Assembly (NCBI RefSeq): GCF_014852585.1
Contig: NZ_JACVBX010000021.1
Location: 1-64,000, forward strand
DNA length: 64,000 nucleotides
DNA from: Pseudomonas sp. PDM18
Lineage (GTDB): Bacteria > Pseudomonadota > Gammaproteobacteria > Pseudomonadales > Pseudomonadaceae
Reading direction: 5' to 3'
A program made the translations under genes and the position numbers. Under the pieces are notes generated by a model. The model searched no databases. It was not told the origin of the DNA and saw only the letters and a program-made list of their open reading frames with translations. Positions within the stretch are counted from its first letter, which is position 1. Each line of letters begins with the position of its first letter. Shown piece after piece: positions 25,697 through 33,293 of the stretch.

Positions 25697-26161
25697 TCAG
25701 TGGGCGACGCGGCTGGTACCGTTGACGGTCAAGATGCGCACGCGCTCGCCAACGCGGAACACGGCACCTTCGTCGACCTGCTGGACGTAGGCGCGGGTGC
25801 TGCCGTCGTCTTCGCGAACGGTGATTTCCACGCCCTGGGTGCGGGTCAGGCCTTCTTCGGTAGCCGCACCGAGCAGGCCGCCGGCCACGGCGCCGATGAT
25901 GGCGGTGACATAGCTGCCCCTGCCGCCACCAATCGCGCTGCCGCCAATACCGCCAACGGCGGCGCCGGCCACGGAGCCAATGGGAGTCTTGGTGCCTTCG
26001 ATCTTCACCGGGCGCAGGGCCTGAATGGTACCCATGCGCACGTTCTGCACGGTACGCGCTTCTTCACGGGTGTAGGTGTCGCCGGTCAGGCTGGACTGGC
26101 AACCGCCGAGGGTCATGGCCAGGGCCGCGAAAGTCACGGCGATCAGGGCAGTTTTACGCAT
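25697..26161 (-). CDS. SlyB-like glycine-zipper outer-membrane lipoprotein (second copy)
   Basis: The 154-residue paralogue of the protein at 12632-13096 has lipobox LGGC (MRKTALIAVTFAALAMTLGGC), the shared EEARTVQNVRMGTIQALRPV segment, a glycine zipper (SVAGAAVGGIGGSAIGGGRGSYVTAIIGAVAGGLLG) and the same C-terminal VEITVREDDGSTRAYVQQVD. It stands alone, and its promoter region lacks the GTTCAG array of the other copy, so the two are probably regulated differently. As I recall, its position next to mrp and glycerate kinase matches P. aeruginosa, making this the ancestral-position copy. Confidence 0.9.
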   Translation of the reverse strand: MRKTALIAVTFAALAMTLGGCQSSLTGDTYTREEARTVQNVRMGTIQALRPVKIEGTKTPIGSVAGAAVGGIGGSAIGGGRGSYVTAIIGAVAGGLLGAATEEGLTRTQGVEITVREDDGSTRAYVQQVDEGAVFRVGERVRILTVNGTSRVAH

Positions 26162-26367
26162 TAGGAAACCTCCGAGTAGGGCTACGACTATTAGACTCCG
26201 GCAGCAGCCCGCCTGTCACGCCAGGTCATGAAACATGCTGATCTCGATTCAGCTTTCGTACAGTTTGTGCCATATCCACCGAAAACGCCTGCCATGGCTC
26301 AGTTTTTCGCACCCGGGTATCGGTTAGGCTGGTGCGCGCAGCAGAAGCACCCCACACGGATATCTAC

Positions 26368-26604
26368 ATGGATTACTTCATCATCGTCGTCACCACTGCC
26401 GCCGGGCTGTATTTCCATTGGTGGATCTACTGGCGCATCCGCCGCTGGATGGACCGAGACCTGGCGCTGTCGCTGGCTGGCGATGATCCGCAAAAACGTA
26501 TCTACCTGTTGCAACGCCTGGCTGACGCCAAGCGCGAGAAGGTGAAGCGAAGCGACCTGCCTGACTGGCTGCAGCGCGCCGCCGACGACTACCGCGCCGC
26601 CTGA
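26368..26604 (+). CDS. Small membrane-anchored protein (78 aa), unknown function
   Basis: One N-terminal transmembrane helix (MDYFIIVVTTAAGLYFHWWIYW) is followed by a basic, helical cytoplasmic tail (RIRRWMDRDLALSLAGDDPQK, QRLADAKREKVKRSDLPDWLQRAADDYRAA). I chose the ATG at 26368. A GTG 12 codons earlier would put a polar stretch before the helix. It converges with the glycerate kinase gene, and their 3' ends overlap by 16 bp. Found in Pseudomonas at this place as far as I recall. No function known. Confidence 0.75.
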   Translation: MDYFIIVVTTAAGLYFHWWIYWRIRRWMDRDLALSLAGDDPQKRIYLLQRLADAKREKVKRSDLPDWLQRAADDYRAA

Positions 26605-27728
26605 GCCAGCGACCAGAAGCGCGCCAGCGCCTCGGCGCGGTTTTCCAGTTCCTGCGCCGCCCGTGCGCAGGCGTCGGCCAGGGTGATGGGCCCTGGCGCC
26701 AGGCTGAACGCCGCCTCGATCCCCACTTCACGCAACTCAGCCAGCCCTTCGCCGACGCTACCCGCCAGCGCGATCACCGGCACGCCCGCGCGCCGGGCTA
26801 CATGGGCCACGCCCACCGGCGTCTTGCCATGCAGGCTCTGGCCATCCAGCCGCCCTTCGCCGGTGATGACCAGCGACGCGTCGGCCAGCGCCGGCTCCAG
26901 CTCCGACAGCTCGGCGATCAGCTCGATGCCCGGACGGAAGCGCGCCTGGAGAAAAGCCCGGCAGGCGAAGCCGAGGCCACCCGCCGCACCGACACCGGGG
27001 AATAGGCTGTGATCTTGCCCGAGTGCGAGCGCAGCGACTTCAGCGAAGCGTTTGAGTGCGGCATCCAGCTGCTGCACCTGCGCCGGATTCGCACCTTTCT
27101 GCGGGCCGAAGACGGCCGAGGCGCCGTGGGGACCGCAAAGGGGATTGTTCACGTCGGCGGCCACTTCGACCTCAACTGAGTCCAGCCGCGGGTCGAGGTT
27201 CGACAGGTCGATGCGCGCAAGCTCGACCAACCGCGCGCCGCCAGCACCCAGCTCCTTGCCCTGGTCATCGAGGAAACTCACGCCCAGCGCCTGCAGCAGG
27301 CCCAGGCCGCCGTCATTGGTCGCACTGCCGCCCAGGCCGATGATGATCTTCCTCGCTCCCGCATCCAGCGCTGCGCGGATCAGCTCGCCGGTGCCGCGGC
27401 TGGTAGTGCGAGTCGCGTCGCGCTGCCCTTCCGGGACCCAGTGCAGGCCGCTGGCGGCCGCCATCTCGATGACCGCCGTGGCGTCGACCAGCCAGCCCCA
27501 GTGGGCTTTCACCGGCTGTTCCAGCGGGCCGCAGACGTCCAGCTCGCGGCGCTCGCCCGGCCGCGCCGCCAGCACCGCGTCCACCGTGCCTTCGCCGCCG
27601 TCGGCCATGGGCCGCAGCAGGGTTTCGTCGCCGGGCCGCGCACGCAGCCAGCCACGGGAAATGGCCTCGGCGACCTCAGGGGCGGAGAGGCTTTCCTTGA
27701 AGGAGTCGGGAGCGATGACGACTTTCAT
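26589..27728 (-). CDS. Glycerate kinase (GarK/GlxK family)
   Basis: The enzyme phosphorylates D-glycerate to phosphoglycerate, joining glyoxylate/tartronate-semialdehyde breakdown to glycolysis. The 379-residue protein shows MKVVIAPDSFKESLSAPEVAEAI, PMADGGEGTVDAVLAA, RKIIIGLGGSATNDGGLGLLQALG, AADVNNPLCGPHGASAVFGPQKGA and ITGEGRLDGQSLHGKTPVGVA, the complete motif set of glycerate kinase type 1. It appears to be a single-gene unit here, with no glyoxylate carboligase genes in the window. Confidence 0.95.
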   Translation of the reverse strand: MKVVIAPDSFKESLSAPEVAEAISRGWLRARPGDETLLRPMADGGEGTVDAVLAARPGERRELDVCGPLEQPVKAHWGWLVDATAVIEMAAASGLHWVPEGQRDATRTTSRGTGELIRAALDAGARKIIIGLGGSATNDGGLGLLQALGVSFLDDQGKELGAGGARLVELARIDLSNLDPRLDSVEVEVAADVNNPLCGPHGASAVFGPQKGANPAQVQQLDAALKRFAEVAALALGQDHSLFPGVGAAGGLGFACRAFLQARFRPGIELIAELSELEPALADASLVITGEGRLDGQSLHGKTPVGVAHVARRAGVPVIALAGSVGEGLAELREVGIEAAFSLAPGPITLADACARAAQELENRAEALARFWSLAQAAR

Positions 27729-27794
27729 GGGGCAGGTCCGTTGAGCGGGAGGATGGAGGGCATCCTACACCGCACAACAGACGGACATGCTTTT

Positions 27795-27860
27795 GCAGGA
27801 GCGAGCTTGCTCGCGAACCGCTTCAGCGAGGCTTGGTTCGCGAGCAAGCTCGCTCCTACG
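27795..27860. repeat. Inverted pair of REP sequences (REPIN-like)
   Basis: GCAGGAGCGAGCTTGCTCGC (27795-27814) and GCGAGCAAGCTCGCTCCTAC (27840-27859) face each other across about 25 bp. They lie between the upstream side of glycerate kinase and the pdxH stop codon. Confidence 0.88.
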
Positions 27861-27876
27861 ATAAACAAACAGCGAA

Positions 27877-28524
27877 TCAGGGAGCGAGGCGCTCGCGCAC
27901 CCAGGCGCCGTTTTCGTTGCGGAAATTGAGGCGGTCGTGCAGGCGGCTCGGGCGGCCCTGCCAGAATTCGATGCGGCTCGGCAGCAGGCGGTAGCCGCCC
28001 CAGAAGTCCGGGCAGGTCGGCGCGCTGTCGGCGAAGCGTCGCTCGGTCTCGGCCAGCAATTGCTCCAGCTCGCCACGACCGTCGATCACCCGGCTCTGCG
28101 GCGAAGCCCAGGCACCCAGGCGGCTGCCCAGCGGGCGCACGCGGTAATAAGCGACTGACTCTTCGACAGAGACTTTCTCGACCCGCCCCTCGATGCGCAC
28201 CTGGCGTTCCAGCGCCGGCCAGAAGAAGGTCATGGCCGCGCGCGGGTTTTCCGTCAGTTGCTGGCCCTTGGCGCTTTCGTAGTTGCTGAAGAAGGTGAAG
28301 CCGCGCTCGTCCAGGCCCTTGAGCAGGAGCACGCGGCAGTGCGGCTGGCCGTCGGCGTCCACGGTCGCGAGCATCATCGCGTTGGGTTCGACCGGCAGTT
28401 GCTCGGTCTTTACCGCATCCTCGAACCATTGGCTGAACAGGCTGAAGGGTTCGGCGGGTGCCTGGGTCTCGGTCAGTCCGTCACGGGTATATTCGCGGCG
28501 CATATCGGCCAGGGTCTGAGCCAT
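27877..28524 (-). CDS. pdxH: Pyridoxamine/pyridoxine 5'-phosphate oxidase
   Basis: PdxH is the FMN-dependent last step of pyridoxal phosphate synthesis and salvage. The 215-residue protein carries [90 protein letters not shown] and the C-terminal [32 protein letters not shown]. The ATG at 28524 has AGGAGA upstream and gives the length usual in Pseudomonas. The longer frame to 28593 is out of family. Confidence 0.96.
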   Translation of the reverse strand: MAQTLADMRREYTRDGLTETQAPAEPFSLFSQWFEDAVKTEQLPVEPNAMMLATVDADGQPHCRVLLLKGLDERGFTFFSNYESAKGQQLTENPRAAMTFFWPALERQVRIEGRVEKVSVEESVAYYRVRPLGSRLGAWASPQSRVIDGRGELEQLLAETERRFADSAPTCPDFWGGYRLLPSRIEFWQGRPSRLHDRLNFRNENGAWVRERLAP

Positions 28525-28632
28525 CGGAAATCTCCTGCAGAAGAAGTCCTTAAGCTTATCCAGAGTTGCGCCTTCGCGCTTGATCCACGACAAGCGTCAT
28601 TCCGGCTGGAATGACGCTGTGCGCACAAGGGA

Positions 28633-29439
28633 TCAGTTAGCCTGGGCGAGCGCCAGCAGGCTGGTTCGCTGGGTCACCAGCACTTCGACGCGGCGGTTCA
28701 GCGCGCGGCCTTCGGCGCTGCCATTGTCGGCGCGCGGCAGGCTGGAGCCGACGCCCTTCAGGCGCAGGCGATCGGCGCCCAGGCCGCTCAGGCGGAAAAT
28801 CGAGGACACAGCCTGGGCACGTTGCAGGCTGACCTTGTCGTTGAGCGCCTTGTCGCCCGAACTGTCGCTGTGACCGAGCACCAGCACGCCGCTTTCCGGA
28901 TCGTTCTGCAGCATCTTCGCCACGTTGCCCAGCGGCGCCAGGGTGATCGGCAGCAGCAGTTCAGGACGCTTGGGGTTGAAGGAGCCTTCCACCGGTGCGA
29001 TCAACACCAGAGCGTTCTCGCGGCGCTCGACGGTGAACTTGCTGCCAGCCACCGCTGCCCGCAGGGACTTCTCGTGCTGATCCAGCCATTCCTTGCTGAC
29101 CTTGGTGTCCTGCGGCTTGATGGCCTTGTCGGTGCCCGGTTTGCTCTCGCTCACGCCGAACGGCCACCACCAGTGGCCACCAGGCTGCTTGCTGCCGGCG
29201 TCGGCGACCTTGGCCGCCTCGACGGGCTTCTTCTCCGGAGCGGGAGCCGCGGCGCTCACTGCCTCGTCACCACCGAACGGCCACCACCAGTGGCCGGTGC
29301 CGGGCTTGGCAGCCGCCGCCGCACTTTCCGTGCTATTCGCCGGGTCCTTGGCCTGAGACTGGAACTGGCTGCAGGCGGACAGACCGACACACAGCGCAAG
29401 GGTGGAGACTTTCAGCGAATTCGAGAACAGCAGGTTCAT
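28633..29439 (-). CDS. OmpA-domain lipoprotein with repeated GHWWWPFG motif
   Basis: The 268-residue protein has a lipobox LSAC (Cys23) and a low-complexity Ala/Lys/Pro linker containing GHWWWPFG twice (residues 49-56 and 88-95). A C-terminal OmpA-like peptidoglycan-binding domain follows (VLVLGHSDSSGDKALNDKVSLQRAQAV, GVGSSLPRADN, RALNRRVEVLV). It is expected to be anchored in the outer membrane and bound to peptidoglycan. The two WWWPFG units are encoded by an exact 23-bp DNA repeat (29156-29178 and 29273-29295, 117 bp apart), a sign of internal duplication. The ATG at 29439 is preferred over one nine codons upstream because it gives a normal signal peptide. Confidence 0.85.
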   Translation of the reverse strand: MNLLFSNSLKVSTLALCVGLSACSQFQSQAKDPANSTESAAAAAKPGTGHWWWPFGGDEAVSAAAPAPEKKPVEAAKVADAGSKQPGGHWWWPFGVSESKPGTDKAIKPQDTKVSKEWLDQHEKSLRAAVAGSKFTVERRENALVLIAPVEGSFNPKRPELLLPITLAPLGNVAKMLQNDPESGVLVLGHSDSSGDKALNDKVSLQRAQAVSSIFRLSGLGADRLRLKGVGSSLPRADNGSAEGRALNRRVEVLVTQRTSLLALAQAN

Positions 29440-29653
29440 GGGAGCGATTCCATAAAGGCGGAACATGACGGGAGGCCGGGCGCGACGGGCAAGCCCGGCA
29501 CCCTGACTTCAGCAATCAGCTTAAGAGTTGTACATAACTTACTCAGTTGGAACGAGATTTTAATCCCGAACTGACGAGCGGCGCATACCTGTGCGCAAGG
29601 GAAGGCCGTCGCGGCCAGCGCGACGGCAAATGCGGACGACCTTAAGAAGGCGC

Positions 29654-29677
29654 AGCGGGAGGAAGGTTCCTCCCGCT
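29654..29677 (-). terminator. Hairpin after the serine hydrolase gene
   Basis: AGCGGGAGGAA-GG-TTCCTCCCGCT forms an 11-bp perfect stem six bases past the hydrolase stop codon. On the minus strand it is followed by a weak T/C stretch. The remaining interval up to the OmpA-domain gene (29467-29653) shows nothing else recognisable. Confidence 0.55.
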
Positions 29678-29682
29678 CGTCG

Positions 29683-30828
29683 CTACAGACAGTCGCCGGC
29701 GAGACGCGCCAGGCGCTGGGCGCGCGGGTCCATGAGCACGTAGGGGCCGAGTGTGTTGACGACGAAGCCCAGCGCCAGCTCGCGCTCGGGATCGGCGAAA
29801 CCGATGGAACCACCGGCGCCCGGATGCCCGAAGGCCTGCGGGCCAAGGCCGTAGGTGGCGTTGGCCACGCTCGGCTGGTCAAGCATGCAACCGAGACCGA
29901 AGCGCGTACAGGTCAATAAAGTTCGATCCTCGCCAACGGCATGCTCGCGGGTGAGTTCGGCCAGCAGCGCTTCGTCAAGCAACCGGCCCTGCAGCAGGCC
30001 CGTGTAGAAACCGGCCAGCGAGCGCGCATTGCCGTGGCCGTTGGCCGCCGGCTGCGACATGCGCCGCCATTCGGGCTTGTTGGTGCTGGTGAGCACCGAA
30101 GGAGGATTGGTGAACGCACGCGTGGAGAGCGCGGTGGCATCGGTCATCATGGTCCGCAACAGGCGTTGTGCGGCGGCGTCGCCCAGGTTGCCCTTGCCCC
30201 GGGCAATGTGCGCGACGCGGTGGAATTCGGCGTCATCCAGGCCGATATGAAAATCCAGCCCCAGCGGCTCGGCGGTGCGCGCGATGATGGCCGCGCCGGG
30301 CTCGCGACCGTCGACACGGCGGATCACTTCGCCGACCAGCCAGCCGTAGGTGATGGGCGCGTAGCCGTGCTCGGCGCCCGGCGTCCACCAGGGCGTTTCG
30401 GCGGCCAGCGCGGCGGTCATGCTCGACCAGTCATACAGCGCTTCGGGAGCCAGCGGCTCGCGGATCGCCGGGAGGCCCGCGCGATGGCAAAGGAGCTGGC
30501 GCACGGTGATGTTCTGCTTGCCGGCCTGCTCGAATTCCGGCCAGTAGCGCGCAACCGGTGCGTCCAGTTCCAGCCGGCCCTCGCCCACCAGTTGCAGCGC
30601 GGCGACGGCGGCGAAGGTCTTGGTGCAGGAGAACAGGTTGAGCAGCGTATCGGCCTGCCAGTCCTGGCCCGGCTCCTTGCCTGCGCTGCCGGCCCAGAGA
30701 TCGACGACGGTTTCGCCGCCGATCTGGATGCACAGCGCCGCGCCGCGTTCCTGCGGGTCCTCGAATAGCGCACTGAAAGCATCGGCAACAGGGGTGAAGC
30801 GCGGATCACAGTGGCCGTTCAGGGTCAT
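29683..30828 (-). CDS. Serine hydrolase, beta-lactamase/EstB class C-like family
   Basis: The 381-residue enzyme of the class C beta-lactamase fold has the nucleophile motif SCTK (Ser67-Lys70), the Tyr motif YAPITYGWLVGEVIRR and a C-terminal GHPGAGGSIGFADPE. It lacks a signal peptide, so it is probably cytoplasmic and an esterase or amidase rather than a resistance enzyme. Members include EstB-type carboxylesterases. Substrate unknown. A single gene, followed by a hairpin. Confidence 0.87.
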   Translation of the reverse strand: MTLNGHCDPRFTPVADAFSALFEDPQERGAALCIQIGGETVVDLWAGSAGKEPGQDWQADTLLNLFSCTKTFAAVAALQLVGEGRLELDAPVARYWPEFEQAGKQNITVRQLLCHRAGLPAIREPLAPEALYDWSSMTAALAAETPWWTPGAEHGYAPITYGWLVGEVIRRVDGREPGAAIIARTAEPLGLDFHIGLDDAEFHRVAHIARGKGNLGDAAAQRLLRTMMTDATALSTRAFTNPPSVLTSTNKPEWRRMSQPAANGHGNARSLAGFYTGLLQGRLLDEALLAELTREHAVGEDRTLLTCTRFGLGCMLDQPSVANATYGLGPQAFGHPGAGGSIGFADPERELALGFVVNTLGPYVLMDPRAQRLARLAGDCL

Positions 30829-30931
30829 CTCAAGCTCCGGAAATGCACAAGGGCGGGAGGCGCCATTCTTTCAGCGCACCCCGCCCCTGGGAACCCTGCC
30901 GAAGGCAGGGTGCGGTCTCACGAATGTCGGA

Positions 30932-33214
30932 TCATTGCTCCGAGGCCTGTTCCTCGTCGCCGCTGTCGTCGGAGGCCGGCGTGGGTTTTGGCTGCAGCTC
31001 CGGCGCCACCTTGGCGGCGGCGCGGGCTTGCTCGTCGATACCTTTGAGCGTCTGCTGGTTGGCCTTGCGCACGGCATCGACGAAGCCGGTGAACGGCAGG
31101 TCGGTGATGCCGACCAGGCCGATGTGGCCGTTCTCGCCGTCGAGCAGGCGGCCGGTCACCGGTTGGTCGAGGTACTGGAACCAGTGCGCGCCGACGATGT
31201 TTGGCTCCTTCGCGGCCTCGGCGAGGAAGCGCTGGTACGCCTCGCCACGCTGCTGCTCGTTGTACACCTCGGCGACACCACCCCAGAACGGCCCACGATC
31301 GCGGGAGCCGAAGTGGAATTCGGTGATCAGCACCGGCTTGTCCAGGCTGCGCACGTAGTTGGCGTCGAAACCCTGCTGCGGCAGCGGCACGTAGAGGTTG
31401 AAGCTGAGGATGTCGCAATACTGCGCACAGGAGGCCAGTGCTTCCGGCGTGCTGACGGCGAAACGCGGGCCGAGCAGCAGGTGGTTCGGCGCGTGCCACT
31501 TCAGCGAGTCCTTCAGGGTCTTGAAGTACTGGTCGGCGTACAGGCGCAGGAAGGCGCTGTAGTCCTGGGCGATGGCCGGGTGCGCCTCGCTCGGGACCGG
31601 TGCCTGGTAGCCCGGCGCGTCGAGATCCTCCCAGGAGCCCAACTGCACGCCCCAGGCCTCGGCGAGTTGCTCATGATCCTCGTACTTGTCCTTGAGCTGC
31701 TTGATGAAGGCGCGCTTGGCCGGGCTGTCGGTGGACAGTTTCAGCGCGCCGAAGGCCAGTGCGAAGTGCGCCTGGTCATCGTCGCCACGGCCGGCCCAGG
31801 CCAGTTCGTTGTCGGCGTAGTAACCCAGCAGCCAGGCGTCCTCGCGGTGGTCGCGGGCGGCGATGGCGATGGCGCGTTCGGCGGCCATGGCGAAGCGCGG
31901 GTCGAACGGATCGGGCATGGCGCCCCACCAGTCGTAGCCTGTGCTGACCGTGGCGTAGTCACCGCTGATCGACAGCGGCACGCTGTACGGCATGCGTGGC
32001 TCGTCGGCAAAGGCCGGATCGCTCCAGTCACCGAGGGTGTTGAAGCCCCAGGAACCGAGGCGCTGCACGGTGCGCTCGCGCCAGGCAACCGCGGCGGCTT
32101 CGGCGCTCAGACCACCGTCGGCGCGGAAGCGGTTGGCGGCGTAGAAGTCGAACCAGCGGCCGTTGCCGAACGCGCGGCCCTGCTGGGCGCCGACGCCACT
32201 GCGGTCATCGCGCTGACCGTAGAATGCGGCCAGCGGCTCGTCCTCTTTCGGCAGGCTGGCGAACATGTACTCGCGGCCTTCCACGTAGGTCTGGCTGCTA
32301 TCGGCATTCACCGCGTTGACGCCCACGGACCAGAACGAATGCCCCTCCGGCGTCACCAGCCACCAGCGGCCGTTGCGCTTTTCGGTGCGGAAGAAGCCGG
32401 TGCCCTCGAAGGCAGGGCCATCCAGCAGGCCACCAAAGGCGTCGCGGCCGGGCGCCGGTTGCCACTTTTTCAGTTGCTCGCCTTCGGCTTTCCAGGCGCT
32501 CGCCAGTTGCTCGGGGCTCTTCACCTTCTCCGGCCAGTCGCTGCGGGTGGACTGGCCGAAAGCGTCGACGATGCCGGTGTAGGCCTTGTGGTATTCGTCG
32601 TTGCCGGCGCGGGTGCCGAAGCGGCCGACGAGGATGTCCTGGGCTGCCTTGGGCGAGGTGAGGAACAACTTCACCGCGCCAACCTGGCTGCGGTTCAGCT
32701 CGCCCGTGACCTTGCTAGCCAGCAGCAGGCGCTGGCCGTCCTGGGTGACGGGCATGGGCACGCCTGCACGCATGCCGAAGTCTTCCGGGGCGATGGCGTG
32801 CAGCGGGATCACCAAGGTCTGCGCCGGGCCCGGCGGCAGGGCGATGCTCGCGCGCAGACCGGGGGCACCGGCAACGCCTTCGATTTCCACTTCCAGGGTG
32901 ATGGCCCAGTCCATGGCGTTCTGGATGCGCAGGCTGATGCTGTCGGCCTGGGACCAGTCCCAGCTACCGCTGGATGGCGCAAGACGCAAGGTCGGTTGCG
33001 GCGCGGGGTTGAAGTTCACCCGGCGCAGGATCTCGCCTTCGGGCGTGGCCTCGGCGGTGGAGCTGGGCAGGTCGGCGTTCTGAGTGGTGACGCTGACCAC
33101 GGCCATCGGCTTGACGAAGTTGAACAGGGTTTCATTGCCGCCAGCCGACCAGGCCGGGGCACTGGCGATGGCCAGGGTGAGCAGCAGAGGCAGATGCCAA
33201 CGCATCGATGTCAT
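30932..33214 (-). CDS. Secreted glycoside hydrolase of clan A (beta-galactosidase/agarase-like)
   Basis: The 760-residue protein has a signal peptide (LPLLLTLAIASAPAWS). A beta-sandwich-like N-terminal region follows, then a TIM-barrel part (WWLVTPEGHSFWSVGVNAVN, VQRLGSWGFNTLGDWSD). The acid/base Glu is in YYADNELAWAG (about E470) and the nucleophile Glu in PVLITEFHFGSRD (about E632), so both catalytic residues of clan GH-A are present. The C-terminal tail is acidic (DDSGDEEQASEQ). Agarases and GH42-like beta-galactosidases share this layout. The ATG at 33214 has AGGA upstream. No polysaccharide gene cluster is adjacent, so the natural substrate is unclear. Confidence 0.8.
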   Translation of the reverse strand: MTSMRWHLPLLLTLAIASAPAWSAGGNETLFNFVKPMAVVSVTTQNADLPSSTAEATPEGEILRRVNFNPAPQPTLRLAPSSGSWDWSQADSISLRIQNAMDWAITLEVEIEGVAGAPGLRASIALPPGPAQTLVIPLHAIAPEDFGMRAGVPMPVTQDGQRLLLASKVTGELNRSQVGAVKLFLTSPKAAQDILVGRFGTRAGNDEYHKAYTGIVDAFGQSTRSDWPEKVKSPEQLASAWKAEGEQLKKWQPAPGRDAFGGLLDGPAFEGTGFFRTEKRNGRWWLVTPEGHSFWSVGVNAVNADSSQTYVEGREYMFASLPKEDEPLAAFYGQRDDRSGVGAQQGRAFGNGRWFDFYAANRFRADGGLSAEAAAVAWRERTVQRLGSWGFNTLGDWSDPAFADEPRMPYSVPLSISGDYATVSTGYDWWGAMPDPFDPRFAMAAERAIAIAARDHREDAWLLGYYADNELAWAGRGDDDQAHFALAFGALKLSTDSPAKRAFIKQLKDKYEDHEQLAEAWGVQLGSWEDLDAPGYQAPVPSEAHPAIAQDYSAFLRLYADQYFKTLKDSLKWHAPNHLLLGPRFAVSTPEALASCAQYCDILSFNLYVPLPQQGFDANYVRSLDKPVLITEFHFGSRDRGPFWGGVAEVYNEQQRGEAYQRFLAEAAKEPNIVGAHWFQYLDQPVTGRLLDGENGHIGLVGITDLPFTGFVDAVRKANQQTLKGIDEQARAAAKVAPELQPKPTPASDDSGDEEQASEQ

Positions 33215-33233
33215 GGATTCGAGTCCTTGCAAC

Positions 33234-33289
33234 ACGCCCGCCGGACGGCGGGCGTTCGTTTGACAGCAAGCGCGGGAGCTCGCTCCCGC
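33234..33289. terminator. Two hairpins between dinG and the glycoside hydrolase gene
   Basis: ACGCCCGCC...GGCGGGCGT (33234-33255) and GCGGGAGC-TC-GCTCCCGC (33272-33289) are both perfect stems. They lie between the dinG stop and the next gene on the same strand, so they probably end or attenuate the dinG transcript. The second resembles a REP-derived palindrome. Confidence 0.55.
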
Positions 33290-33293
33290 ACAC

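Noticed and set aside
29683-30828. Serine hydrolase considered as an antibiotic-resistance beta-lactamase
   Set aside because: No signal peptide is present, and the motifs fit the EstB-type esterase branch, so a resistance role is not supported.
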